Positions 29,389-43,156 of a stretch of 64,000 bases of DNA are shown here, in pieces. The position numbers were made by a program, and so were the translations under genes. The notes under the pieces were generated by a model. It was given only the letters and a program-made list of their open reading frames with translations. It ran no database searches and was not told the origin of the DNA. Origin of the DNA: Rhipicephalus microplus (Eukaryota; Arthropoda; Arachnida; Ixodida; Ixodidae); contig NC_134703.1 of the NCBI RefSeq assembly GCF_043290135.1, forward strand, positions 108,386,005 through 108,450,004, written 5' to 3'. Position 1 is the first letter of the stretch. Every line of letters begins with the position of its first letter.

Positions 29389-30346
29389 GCATATCTACAG
29401 AGTGAATGATGCAGAGTGGGGCGAAGCATTCGTCCATCCATTCCTTCGTGCTTCTATCCGTTCATGAGTCCGTGCGAGCGTCTGTTCGTGCGTCCGTCCC
29501 TGCGTTCGTCCATGCATTCGTTCATGCGTCCATCCATGCATCTGGCTGTGTGTCCGTTCGTCCATCTATTCAACACTCCAAGTACCACCATCTCGCATCT
29601 TTTCATCATATATTCCCCATATAGAAGCACCGTCATCCAGCGGACAATCCAAGGACTAAGCGAGAGGTGGCACACGCACACTTTCTTACGGTTTGCGCTT
29701 CGGGTCTACTTCCCACCTTTAACCACCTCGAGTTCATGGTGTATACTAGTTCACTGTATTCATGGCACTGCGACCTAACGCTCGCTAAACCTTTCTAAAA
29801 CCAAGGAGGTTACACCCACCGAGTATAACGTAGCAACCCTTTCTTGTCAGATAGTGCTCAATGTACATGCCAATGGTTGCTATTGGGAAATGAGAGACAG
29901 AAGAATTCAGCTTTTACTTCCTTACGACTTGCGCTTCGTATCTACTTCCCACTTTAACCACCTCGAGTACATGGTATACACTAGTTGATTGTATTCATGG
30001 CACTGCAGCTCAACACTCGCTAAACCTTTCTAAAACAAAGGAGGTTACACCCAGCGTGTATAGCGTATAGCAACCCTTTCTTGTCAGATAGTGTTCAGTG
30101 TACATGCCAACGGCTGCTAATGGGGATCGCAGCGTGCGCGTTAACTGAAATCTGAATGCTCCTGTCTCTCATTCCCCACTAGGAGCCACTGGCTTGTACA
30201 TTGAGCACTATATTTTATTGTTCAACAGCACACAGAAGAAAACTCTCACCCGCACCACTTTGGAGGTCTAAATGTTATCCATGTTACATACCACAACAGC
30301 TACGAGGGACGAACGGGTGCCACTTAAAGGAGCTTCGCCCCTAAAA
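29389..30346 (+). mobile_element. Dispersed repeat family Y, copy 2
   Basis: Begins GCATATCTACAGAGTGAATG and GGGGCGAAGC (29418-29427), then a degenerate CCGT/TCGT tract. The ACACTCCAAGTACCACCATC block is shared with copy 1. Two tandem ~240-bp units follow, then GGAGCTTCGCCCCTAAAAA. The words GGGGCGAAGC (left) and GCTTCGCCCC (30332-30341) form a perfect 10-bp subterminal inverted repeat. The copy lacks a long microsatellite. Confidence 0.75.
29690..30165 (+). repeat. Tandem duplication of about 240 bp inside repeat Y copy 2
   Basis: Units 29690-29925 and 29926-30165 share TTAACCACCTCGAGT.CATGGT, CACTCGCTAAACCTTTCTAAAA, GGAGGTTACACCCA and CAACCCTTTCTTGTCAGATA, with scattered changes. An inverted copy of the unit end follows at 30151-30209. 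Confidence 0.9.
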
Positions 30347-30347
30347 A

Positions 30348-30627
30348 TGGGTAACCATTTAGAGTACTAGTTACTCTACCGTGGGAGAGCTTAAAGCCGT
30401 CCCGTGGCTACGCTAAGAAGAATATCACGACCAGCAAACGCCGTAGGAGCGATATGTGTTTAGAGAAAGTGGTTAACGATTTCGAGTACTTAGTACTCGA
30501 CTAAGGGAGAGCCTAAAGCGGTCCCGTGGACTTCACATTTTTTCGGAGGGGGGGGGGGGTAGAAAAAAGTGGGTAACGATTCAGAGTACTGGGTTTCTAC
30601 TATGGGAGAGCTTAAAGCCGTCCCGCA
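30348..30627 (+). repeat. GAGTAC/GTACTC module, three copies
   Basis: Each ~58-bp copy reads GTTAACGATT-like, then a GAGTAC..GTACTC-like core, a TATGGGAGAGCTTAAAGCCG-like block and TCCCG. Copies lie at 30348-30406, 30469-30528 and 30568-30627. Further copies in the opposite orientation occur at 31591-31650 and 43157-44042. Confidence 0.85.
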
Positions 30628-32857
30628 GTTCTTCGAGTGCAGGATGAAAAGTAGTCGCAGGGGTACGTACACCCTTAACAACCACCCGGGCGAAGTATGA
30701 GCACTCGCTGAACGCCCAGCCATCTTGAACTGGTGACTGCGTTCGTACTTGGGTCCATTGTCAATCAAAAAAGAAATATTGTGCTTATCTGAGATGCAAT
30801 ATCAGTGTGTTGGTAGTAGATAGTGTGTTCCTTTACTCCAAATACATAGGTACGTAATTATAAATACCCCTGCGTTTCTTAGGCTGCGCTGAAAATGCGA
30901 CGCTACGCACGAAAGAAGGCCGGCAGAAGGCTATCGTTTGTAGACTGCATTTGCAGCGAAGCACGCAGACACGCGCCCAATTTCTCATTGCTTAACATCA
31001 CTTGCTACATCTTTTGATGCTCATGTTCTTAGTCGAAGTCCCCACCACAGATAAAATCCCACGTTTTCTCAACACGGCCGTGCTTCCAAAACCTGCGGTA
31101 GGGTTGAAGTAAGTACAGGGGTGATTGGAGGAAACGGGAACAGCGCGGAAAGCTGTTTCCTTCACACTCTGACTTTGGTGACCACAAACATATGCTGTAG
31201 AGGTTTTTGCCTTAGCAAGTGCGCCTGTGCGTTCAACCAAAACGCAATTGTACTTGTGTTCATGCAGCGCTGACGGAACAAATTGGAAACCACAGCGATG
31301 TCGTCCCGGTGAACTGATTCACGAACACCCTTTTGGGGCTCGCTCTCGACAATTAAAGAGGTGTGACGTTTGCACGAAATGTTTGGAAGATTTGTTTTGA
31401 AAATGTAAAATTAGCACATGTCCTGGAGAACGACCAACTTTTACAAATTCTGTAGAGTGGGTCTAAAACCTGAACAGTAGAAAAAAACGTACCATGCAGT
31501 ACCAACTGAACGCGGGTGTGGTGGGTGATCTTTTGTTGCTACCTATTACCGGTGCCGCTTAGGGTACCGTTAAGGTATAGCGAAGGCTTATAGCGGGACG
31601 GCTCAGTGCTCTCCCATAGTTGAGTACGAAGTACTCAAAATTGTTAAACGTTTTTTTCGAAACACAGCCTTGGTCAAGTACGGCTTCTCGTGCCTGAACC
31701 GGAATTTGTCGTCAGAAAGAGACGACTTTCTCTCTAACCCCATCAATAAGCCACTCTGCACGACCATTGAAGGCCCAAAACTACCGATTGCCCGAGATGC
31801 CCCTGACAATGAAAGACAGGTTTTTCGAGATTTCATCGCGAAAGAGGGGACGTGTTACAAGAAACCCGGTTGAATGTAACCACCGGGAATGTGGTTGAGG
31901 ATGCCTACATATATTTTTGGCGGTTTAGTTTCACTGGTACACCAGTGTCTTCGTTCATAATTCCATTAGTAATTACACTGTATGGTCGGAATGTGCCTGT
32001 GCTCGCAAATAATTGACCAATAGTATGTAGAAGCCACAAATTCGTATTTTGATATGTCAATGTCGAGAATATCAGTGGAGCCGATGTCCAAGTTCTCATA
32101 TGCAGTGTTCAGCGCGTTTCTCCTAATCATATCGTGCATTTGGCACGTTAAACTCAAGATATAATTATCAATATTATTAGTGCAGCGTTCATCACAGGTT
32201 GAGCTTTTAGGTGCGTGTGCTTTAGTGAAAGTCATGTTGTGCCCATGGCATAAGCAAGTGTGTTTCACGACATTTTACACGATGCGTTCAGTGAGCTGTG
32301 TTGAGCACCTTGACTTTTTATTTTGTAAGTTACATTTCAATTAATCTGAACTTCCGGGGAGTTCCTCAACCCGTTCTGTGCAGTCGTTTTTGCTTAATTT
32401 TGTCTGTTTAAAAATGATACTATCGTGCCTGTGTGAAGTGAAGAAAATAGGCGCAATCTTTGACACGTTTGTTAGAATCAATGACACAACTAAGAAAGAA
32501 AGCCAACCACCACTCCTACATGTTTTATTATTGTAGGTTGCCCCTACACTACTCTAGACACCTTATTTGGGCTCTTGTCTATATCTGTCAAATATTGTCC
32601 TGTCACGTCTGGTGAACCTTCCGCCATTTAAGGTGAAACGGTTTCGCTGTCCTACAGTTTTACGGTGGGACATGCCTTATTCGGTATTACGTGGCCCCTC
32701 TCAATCCACTGTTCGAATCGCCCACCTTACGAAAGCTTCATCACGTGAACCCCTTTAAGACCATGCTTCGAATCTACCGCCTTACATGTCTTTCATAAGG
32801 TTACGTTCTTTCAGCTTACTCTTTGAATCACCCGTCTTACGTAAGCGCACTTGAAAT
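30628..32857. other. No gene seen; one inverted GAGTAC module at 31591-31650
   Basis: The module copy reads CGGGACGGCTCAGTGCTCTC then GAGTACGAAGTACTC, in which the core is a nearly perfect inverted repeat. Elsewhere there is nothing beyond short frames without resemblance to known proteins. Confidence 0.5.
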
Positions 32858-32983
32858 GGTGGCGCTAGTGGACACGGAGTAAGGAAGGCACACTGACACC
32901 GAGACGGAAGCGCTAGATTCAGGGCAACAGCTTCCATCAGTGTTTGCGTGTGCTTTATTTAGTCAGTGTCCACAAGCGCCACC
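32858..32983. repeat. Fold-back sequence with 18-bp arms
   Basis: GGTGGCGCTAGTGGACAC (32858-32875) is the complement of GTGTCCACAAGCGCCACC (32966-32983) except for one base, with a 90-base spacer. Words containing CTTACGTAAGCG lie outside both arms (about 32836 and 33026). It looks like a small MITE. Confidence 0.7.
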
Positions 32984-33907
32984 CTTCCAAGAGAGAATTT
33001 CTAACTCGCCCAACCAACAGCACTCTTACGTAAGCGTTACTACGCGAACCTTTGCCTCTCCTCCCACCAGACCCCCTTAACTCTAGCTTGGTCTCGTGAC
33101 CTTTTTTATATGTGAACACGCCAACGAAGCCTCACACCCAGCATCTGCATACACAGTTTCACTGTAAAACGCAACTTTCATATAACTCGGGCCTCAAACT
33201 AGTGCCTGTTTCTTATGCCTCCTTTTCAATAAACATGTGTCGACGCGCTACAGCATGACGACAACATCAAACCGAAAGTAGCCTGGTACCTTCGCTTGCG
33301 GCTTAGTGTGCTACAATAGATCCGGCTCTTGGCAGTGTCAGCTATCCTCTCTTTACGGTAACATGTACTCGAATATGAGAAAATGTGCCTAGGAAACTAT
33401 GGGTGATTTATAGTATTACATATTTTACTAGGAAATAGCAGTGACCTGTCCCTAACAAGGTGAATATCACAGTCGGAATGGTTCAGAAGAAGCGCAAGCG
33501 ACCTAATGTAAGTTCCACTCGACTGAGGGAGACGTGTGTGCAACTACACTGATAATATAAGACTCAAAGCGCTTAGAACGAAATGCGAGAAGACTGAGGT
33601 ACTGCGCACTCTGCCATTGGAAGGGTTTTATTTGGCTATCCCAACAACGCAGAGTAGCAGATAATAAAGTTGCATGCTTAAAATGAATCTCCAATCCATG
33701 TCAAGAGAAAAAATGAAAACAGCTTCAGTGCTCTTGTGATATTGTGTGGCTGGACGTGACCACCGACGCCACTCGCTGTTCTCACGCTTTTCAGTGACTA
33801 TGAACATTCCAGATTAGAAGGGGCAATTTTAGCGCTCCACGCACCTGTGGTGTCACCTCTAAGACGACGTGCAGGTCTTCTCACCAGGCCGGCTTTATCC
33901 TGTCCAG

Positions 33908-33943
33908 GCGGCTCGTGTACACTGAGTAGTGTACACGAGCCGC
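33908..33943. repeat. Perfect hairpin, 15-bp stem and 6-base loop
   Basis: GCGGCTCGTGTACAC (33908-33922), loop TGAGTA, then the exact complement at 33929-33943. Confidence 0.95.
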
Positions 33944-34114
33944 AAATTCCCCCAAAATAGTATTTCTAGGCGTCGAAAATCAACCTATAAGCCCTACATC
34001 GTCAAGTGGACACTGCCCTTTCGAGGCGCAAGCATGATCGATATGCACCAACTAGTGTTGCAAGATTGGTAGAATTCAGGCGACCATGTGGAAAAGACCA
34101 AAAGCTGCTGGACC

Positions 34115-34152
34115 CCAAGGAGGTTGCAAAAAAAAATGTTAAACCTCCTTGG
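34115..34152. repeat. 11-bp inverted repeat
   Basis: CCAAGGAGGTT at 34115-34125 and its exact complement at 34142-34152 flank an A-rich spacer. The same CCAAGGAGGTT word occurs in repeat Y copy 2 near 29803, so it may be a repeat-derived fragment. Confidence 0.7.
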
Positions 34153-36119
34153 TGAACCCCAGCCTTAGTTCAAGGCGAAAGCATTTATTGGCCTATGCTA
34201 GCGGCGTCCGAACACCTGTCCATCCGTGTTCGGGAACGATGCCAGCTGTGGCCTTTCCCTCTTAGACTTTGTCAGCAATCGAATGCTTGCTGAGAGAGTG
34301 TAAAGACGTTCATTCCCTGTCTTCATGCGGGGATGAATGAGTCAATGGGTCACCCAAGGAGGATTAAAATTGGGTTTGCCGCTGTGGCACGTGCGAGTCT
34401 GACCCTGGTCCTCGGGGAGCACGCAGACTCGTGCGAAATGCACGAAGATCGGCAAAACCATCCCGTATCGCCACCGTGTTTGTATACTAGCAGCAAGGGA
34501 GCACCCTAATAACCCTCATAGGAGCACCGAGACCGAATGGTCGTGGCGTCGTAATGGCTAACCCGACGAACGGACCAGCATGACAATATTCATAAAGGGA
34601 ATAGAGAGGCAATAGGCACCGACAATTGGAAAAATAGTGACATTCCACTGGGAGTGTCATGCTAAAAAGAGAGAAAGAAAGAACATGGCATAGTCAGTCG
34701 AATGGCCGGTGGGCTTTCACCAAAGACAGTTTGGAATTCAGTGTCCTTCAATTTTGTATACCAGCACACTGGAGAGCGCTGGTGCTGTGTTCACTGAGAT
34801 CGAACTATATAGATACTGTATAAGTGTTTTCTTCGATCACCTTGTCCTAATGACTGTTCCGGGCACAACGCCCACTCGTGTCCACACCGACACCGCTACC
34901 CGACTTACAACGGTTCTCGTTAAAGAACTTAGGGGTCAAAATTTTCTGAGCTCTCCACCACGGCACTTCTTAAAGCCTTAGTAACGCTTTCGGAACTTAT
35001 GTATACGAACATTAGTTATGTTAACTTTCGGAAGTTCAATTCAATAAACTTTCTTATGCACAAATACTGTAATGTCTGGCTTTGCAAGCACGGGGGCACG
35101 TGTGCGTTTCCCCCGAAAAGTGTGGTTTCCAAGAAGCCACTTGTCGGGAGGTGAGGGTCAAGGCGCGGGGACGCTATTTCGAATACGAGTAACGTCGTGC
35201 GATGTCAGACGCCTCCCGCTTCCCGTAACGATTCTAAAGGTAAAGCCGCGGTCTGTTTTCCGTCGCTTTTAACGACCAACGCGGTGGCCTCCAGCCAGCG
35301 GGGTGCCTGAAAGCGGCGTGAGAGCATTCAGTACATTGGCACCTACACATCTCGAATGGAGTACGAGAAGCGGCTGTCACGCAGGGTGGTATATGCCACC
35401 CCATTTTTATAGCATGGGCCTGCTAACTAACCAGCCACCCTGGGTAACATAACCGTGGAACTCAAGGGCGCCCCTATCGTGTGTGTTAGCACACTTTGCG
35501 GAGTGCCTTTTGTCGGCAGTTCTTTTCGCCGCTATCTCAGACGAGGAGCTCAAATGCAGGAGGAAGAGAGGGGGGGGGGGGAAGACGGATGTAGACAAAT
35601 TTAATCTGTCCAACAAACAGACCAAATGATTTTGATTTGCCGCGAGGAGAGCGGGTAGGAGCCACCAAGGTGTTAAACCTCATGGTAGTTCGGCTCCTCA
35701 GGAGAGTTCTGGTCGCAGGAGCGGTGCTATGCACTATCGGCTTTGCCGAGTTAAAAGACGACAGTTACAAGTGTGAAGGGCTTTCTTGTACATTTGCATA
35801 CATCTTGCATATAAAGTCGAGTTGCTGCTGCAGAGAAGGACTGGTCTCCATCCATGGTAAGCAGCGACAGGCATGACGAGACAAGACAAGACAGCTACCA
35901 CCGACTTTCTACTAACTTCCGCAGTGACAGTGGCTATGCAGCTAAAAAAACTCTGCCCTAGAGAACAGAGGGAAAGAGGAGAAGGTTGCGTTTGCTCATA
36001 CTTTACAGCAGCACAGACAAGGCGTTTTAGTACAACGACGTCCATATCTGTCATATTTTTTGTCTCTACTCTTAAGCTAGTTACATTGCTGAAACCAGTG
36101 TCAGCTATGAAACAACTCG

Positions 36120-36621
36120 TCCCGTCGGTCTGTCTGTGCGTCCATGCTTCCGTCCATACATCCGTGCGTTTGTGCTTCTGTCCATTCATGCATCCGTTCG
36201 TCTGTCTGTCCTTTCATGCTTCTATTCAGTCATGCGTCCGTGCATCCATTCATTCACCACAGCATATCTACGGAGTGAATGATGACGAATGAAGCAAAGC
36301 GCCCATGCGTACGTCCCTGTCTCCGGATGGACGGATAGAGCCACGGACGCATGGACGTAAGCACGGATGGACTGACGGGCGTAACGAAGGACGCACGGAC
36401 GGACGGAAGCACGGATGGACGGACGCATAAATAAATGGAAGCACGAAAGGACAGACGAACGCACGGACGGATGGACGGAAGCATGGACGCACAGACAGAC
36501 CGACCGATGCACGGACGGGTGGACGGAAAGATGGACAGACGGAAACATGCACGGACAGACAGACGGGCGGACAGAAAAACGAACGCACGGATGGATGGAC
36601 TGTTTGGCGGACAGTGTTTGA
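36120..36621. mobile_element. Dispersed repeat family Y, rearranged copy 3
   Basis: A family Y end (CAGCATATCTACGGAGTGAA, about 36258-36277) lies between two degenerate tetranucleotide tracts of opposite polarity: CCGT/CTGT-like on the left (36120-36245) and ACGG-like on the right (about 36325-36600). The usual GCGAAGC has decayed to GCAAAGC. No second end is visible. It appears inverted or recombined. Confidence 0.6.
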
Positions 36622-38876
36622 CGACGTCCGCGGTAGGACTGGGACATTATTCATGTCTTGACCAGCGCGTCATAATCATCAAGCCATCTTACTCCCTCAT
36701 AACAATTTTTGTTCACGTCAAGTTAAGGAATATCAGTAGGCTTGCAGTACGCAATGAAATGTTTTGCATTTAAAATTTAAATGGTATTGGAAGCGGAGTC
36801 CGAAACTTTACAGCAACCTCATGGTTTTTTCACTGAACTAATCGAATGATTTGGGCAGGATAGGTGTTCGCTCTGCGGACCGCATCAACATATATCGAAA
36901 CCACCCCACGCCGACAACTGCAGTAGTTCGTTTGTTTCGTACCGAATGCAGTTTCAGCATGTTTAGCTGGAGGTTCTGAACACGCGCTAATACAATATTT
37001 ACATTAAACTGCTCTCGAGAAGTATGGAAGGTATGACCTCATATTTGAGGAGCATAAACAGGAGAATTATTAGATAGGACCACCACTTTTTTTCACGCAT
37101 CCGATATGGAGGCTGTCATTCATGTGTCTGGCCATCGTTTCGTAAAAACCACCACCCGCTAAATGTGATAACAGAGGCTAGAAATCAACATGAATGAAGC
37201 AGAAAGTATTGTGGTCAATCGTTTCAAGTAATTATTCAATGTACTCAATGAATGAAACAAACTTCACAGATTCATTGAGATTGAATGAACTCATGATGTC
37301 AAGATACAAAATCCGTACGAACTTCTTGTGACGGAGAAGTAGACGCAAGGAAGAAAAAATATACAAGTGATTCATTGAGTGCCCTTATGGCAGAGAAACG
37401 GGCTATATTAAAGTTTATGTTCCCGTGCCATTTGTATCGACTTTTGATTCGAACTATATGTATACTTGCGAATCATCAGTTATCAGAATGAAGACAAATC
37501 CTTTTTTTTTTATCCAGACTTGGAGCAGACATCGGGGTACAAGCTATCTTACGACGCACGCACATCGTCTCTGCAAAACGATATGGATTTACGTGTCAGC
37601 GAAGTGAGCCGCGTAGGTGACTGGCGTAACACCGAAGGAGACATCGTACATCGGTCAATCCTAAAACAACTCGCAGTCGCCTAATTGGGGTAGTACGTGA
37701 CACAGACTCTCTTCAAGTACACGACAAGGAATCACGCACATAATACACACGGCCATGGGTTTCCAATCATCGTGTTGTGCGTCATAGCGTGCCAGGGAGA
37801 GGGGCCCACGCACGTTAGCGTACGTGCGTCTTTCTGCTTCCCCGAACGTAATCTCGAGTAAGCCAATTAGTGCACGCAACATACCAATTAACGTCGACTC
37901 GGTGATGTCTCATTCGTGACAAGACCTACGTGAAGCTCGGCGGTGTAGTAACGCTGCGTGCAACAGAAAAGTCCATACTTGTTATCCACTGCATGATCTC
38001 TGTGGCGAATGTGAGGCCCGATATAAAGGTCCACTACACATTGCCTGCCACACCTCAAGCTTTCACGCTTTTGGCTGCAGGCTCGTTCTTACTCGCGTGA
38101 TTCGTTCTATGAGATTACAGAACCCCAAGTAACCAAACGTTATTCGAGAGGAATTGCATCAAAGCTGGAGTTGATGTACAGCGGAGCCGATGAACCGGAC
38201 AGGATTGGGATGGTGAGAACCACGCGCGTATCGATCTGCTTCCGGAGATGCACCTAAAGGGCTATCCATCTTTGGAAATTGTGCGACGTTGATCGAACGC
38301 TCACGATGCGCCGATCATTACTCAGGTGTGACTGGTGCCCTCGCGAAATTTCGCTAACGTTGAGGAACGCCTCACAACGGAAGAAAGCAGGTATACGTGC
38401 TTTACGCATGACGAAATACTTCCAATGTTTTATGCATGGGTTTTCGTAATTCTTACCTGGGGTCTGTAATAAAGGTAAGCACCAAGAATGGGGCATATTC
38501 TAAAGCGAAAGCCTTAGCTGCTTCCTCAAAGACGAAAACGCGCCGTCGACGTCGGTGGCGTCAACACGAGTGAAGCAAAAAGTCATCGTCACGCAATGAC
38601 GCCATCTTGTGATGTCGCAATGATGTTTTAGTGTCTTCATGATTACGTCTCGTGATGACGTCATTACATGACGACGTCGTTCTGTTAATGGTGGACTGGT
38701 CACGAAGACACTGCCAAACCACGTGAGGTGCAGAAAGTCTTCAATTTCTCTGATCGCGGAGGCCCATGCGAAACTACATGCTGGATGAATACAATCGACA
38801 GGGGAGAACAACATGGCTTTCGCTTACCAGTTCTCTTACACGATCACATACGAGGTCGGTCGACGTTTCCTTTAAT
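36622..38876. other. No supported feature
   Basis: A short ACGTCA/TGACGT-rich patch at about 38580-38700 (repeated TGACG words) looks repeat-derived. Otherwise no coding or structural signal. Confidence 0.5.
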
Positions 38877-40030
<1,154 letters not shown>

Positions 40031-40340
40031 GCCAATACATTTCAACGTGACACGGTGCGTGTGCTCACCGGCGTTCATTTCGTCGCGTCACGTCGGCTTG
40101 CCACGCCAGGCGCCGATCCTGCCATATACTCACAGGCGCGCGCAGCGCAGCGTTGCTTTGACGCATGCGCGTTTCAGTGCGTCCCGCATCCCTTCGTTAC
40201 GAAAAGAGGGAGACGCAGTGTTGTCTAGATAACGTATCGGCGCGAAATGCAGCATGTCACATATCGCGTCGATTGCTGTCGGGCCGCACCGATGGACGCT
40301 GGTCGCGCCTGGCGTCAGACTATGGAGTGCTCGCGTTTCG
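40031..40340. other. CpG-rich block adjoining repeat X copy 2
   Basis: Abrupt rise in CpG directly after the tandem array, beginning about GGCGCCAATACATTTCAACG. No coding domain is seen. It may be another repeat that replaced the end of X copy 2. Confidence 0.35.
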
Positions 40341-41297
40341 CTAACGTAGCGTCACTGCGAACAGCGTGTGTGCCCGTCAACGCTTCATTGGGGTATATTG
40401 GGCATTTTGGGGCCTTCATGAATCACTCGCGGCCGTTTTTCTTCCAGTCAATGCATATTGGCTGTCGCGCCACCAAGGGGAATTCGGGCATGTCTGCTCA
40501 AGGATGGTCGGTATGGCAGACGCTCGGATCCCTTGTTCGGCTGTGCTAGCTTCAGTGTTAACCCCTTCGCAAGAGATGAGCACAACCATTTTGCGTATAT
40601 CGTGCATCAGTGAACAAACCGGTACCCTCCGTGACTATAAATCTGATTCGTTCTTGCGACACGCTAAGTTTTCGTGAAAATACGTGGCAATTCGAGCTTT
40701 TGATGATAACCCACAGAGTACACATATCGGCTTCACGAGGTTTCCTGTGGCCGCGGAGGTTAGTAAATCTTGTCGTCTGACATTTTCACTTGAAACTCAC
40801 TTTTTGTTACTGGATTATAGCACATATCAGTGCATCTGCAACGAATGATTTCCATAACATTGTACGCGGAAGGTCGCTCGCTCTCGCAAGCTATCTCAAA
40901 TAGCCGGCGCCGTCGGCGCCATAGCTAGCGCTTCACCGCTTGCTTTTGTACGTTTGTTGATAGCTGGCAGCACACTGTAAGCTATTTGCTTGTTGAAGGG
41001 TTTTAGAGGGAACTTCGCCAAATGTCCTGCACACCCAGATAAAAGTGGTGAGGTGGTGTTGTTGGTGTTGTTAAAGTCGTTCGCCGGAGGGGATTCCTCA
41101 CACTGCTTGAAGCAGTGATGTAGAATGAAACCGTCTTTGCGACGAGGATTTTCATCTGGACGTAGAAGGCTGTTAACGCTCCGAGAGTGACAGTGACGAT
41201 GAACGATGAGCTGCTAACTCACGAGAGTGAGTTTAACATTACGTCCCCTCGTGTGTTAGAAATTTTGCACGTTCGTAAGTCACCTTGATTATATTAG

Positions 41298-41802
41298 ATG
41301 CGAAGCAGCTTTGTGATTCACGTGTGTAACGCTGTACGTACCTGCGTCCATACAAACTCGCCGCAACGCGTTCCCCTCGCTGAACGTATTGGAGAGGTGC
41401 CAAGTAAAACACGCCACAGCTGCGCGTTGACGTCACGCTTGCCTCGCAAGCTTCCCTCGCAGGTGCGCACGAACGTCACTCTCTCCTTTACCCGCAGCAC
41501 GCTAGCCACAGCGCCCGCAACTGTCGGCTCCTCCACCAGCTTGGAACACAATTTTCTCTCGCTTCCCCCTCTCAACTGCCCGCAATGGTCGACGGCACGC
41601 CGAGTGGAAACACTCTTCCGGCTTGTTTATCTACGATGAAATTCACACATAACCTAACCCTCCACCCATCTGTTTGCGTTTCAAACAAACGTTTATTCGG
41701 GTAAACGCTACACCGAGTTTCGCTTCAAACCGCTCTTCCAGCACCCACGTCAACGCCCGTTTCAACCCAGTAAACGCCGTGCGCACCGCTGCTGCTTCGC
41801 AT
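41298..41802. mobile_element. Dispersed repeat family Z, copy 1
   Basis: Bounded by a perfect 12-bp inverted repeat: ATGCGAAGCAGC at 41298-41309 and GCTGCTTCGCAT at 41791-41802. The GC-rich interior shares GCACGCCGAGTGGAAACA, TTTGCGTTT.AAACAA.CGTT and other blocks with a second copy at 43402-43830. No protein domain is visible in its frames. Confidence 0.75.
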
Positions 41803-41839
41803 CCCGTGAGGGATCTCTTCGGGGTGCTGGCCTATAATT

Positions 41840-43156
41840 CCTAATGCATCATATTCCTCAACGAGGTCAAAACAAAAGCGTAGTTTTTGCATGTAGTGCA
41901 ATTACTGCGGATATTATGGAGCGCGGCATGCCGTCAAGACACTCGCGCTCGACCAGCGAGACAAAATGGTGATGTTGATAAATCATACAGTTACGGCTAC
42001 AATCCACACCTCTCTGGTACCTTCTGTACTACCGGTACTTCCCGAATGGCATTTTTGTTCGACGAATTTTCACAACTTCGAAGTTTCGAAAAGCAAACGG
42101 GCATACTTTTTATATTCATATTTCGACTACGCTGATCAAACCTGCAACATACGAGTGCAGTGAATGGCGCACGTCTAGAGTCTGAGCATAGCTGTGACAC
42201 AAGCGCTATTTAATGAGATGTTAAATGTTTCTGTTCCATTGAAAAAGCAACTTCATTTTTCTGACAGTGAGAGTAATGACAATGGCACAGTATGTTTGCA
42301 AACTATCACCAGGTTAAACATTCGGCCACGTAGCAGCAATGACGCCACTCGCAGCGGCTTACTATTGTGACAAATGCATCAGGCAGGCTCGCTAGATACG
42401 ACCTCAGAATTTCATTCGATTCATACTTCAATTATAGTTCGTACAGTTTTCTGTAGCATTCACAAGATTTCGCAAAGTGTCGTTCATGCACGGTAATGAA
42501 GCTGAATTATGACCTTTAACACCACGGCAAATAATAAAGTGGTGAGCTTTTTATGGTTTGAGAAAGTGCCTTAGTCTCATATATATTTCAGTGGGGCTCA
42601 TGAACTTATTCGATGAAATCGGCACGATCCGTACGTCCGCTAGTCCCATGTGTTCCTATGCTAACAAACCGGTTGGCCCTCCCCCGGCTGCCGTATTTAA
42701 TCGTACGGCGTGCCACATAGTGTTCGTGGGCACTGTGAATGGAACGTTCATCTGCCCCGTAACTCTTGCCCAGAAGCTAAGCAATGGGGCTAGTTATGTT
42801 TTAGCTTTCTGTTATGCACTGTCCGGCTTCCTTAAGAAGCTGGCAGTGTCATTTGGCATGTGTGCTTAAGGAACCTGCACGCAATACAAATTCGCAAAGT
42901 ATCTCCGGAGGAAAATAGTTAGCGGTCAGATGTGGGAAAATAAATAATGTTGAGCAAGCCTCAACGACACTATTAACGATTATTTACGTTAATGTTGACC
43001 GAAAGATTTAAAAAAAAAAGTTCAGACATGAAATATACACTCACTTGAGACTAGAAGGAGGCTACAGGGATACCATACGCTAGCAGTGCCGTTCATGTTC
43101 GGCTCGATCAACAGTGCCCGATCCCTACCGTCGGTGATGTTCGTAGTGTTTCCACG
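41840..43156. other. No supported feature
   Basis: A 103-residue open frame at 42558-42869 has a few hydrophobic stretches but no recognisable family, start context or splice pattern, and I do not call it a gene. Confidence 0.45.

Larger units (their letters stand above)
32984..36119. other. No gene seen; two short inverted repeats
   Basis: Contains the 15-bp hairpin at 33908-33943 and the 11-bp inverted repeat CCAAGGAGGTT at 34115-34152. No coding family is recognised in the remaining sequence. Confidence 0.5.

Noticed and set aside
36222..36654. Ser/Val/Arg/Pro-rich frames, also at 24029-24240 and 60669-60989
   Set aside because: Translations of degenerate CCGT/ACGG tetranucleotide tracts inside repeat family Y; open in several frames on both strands.
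42558..42869. 103-residue plus-strand frame as a possible small gene
   Set aside because: No family resemblance, promoter, splice or polyadenylation context. This length is expected by chance in 64 kb.
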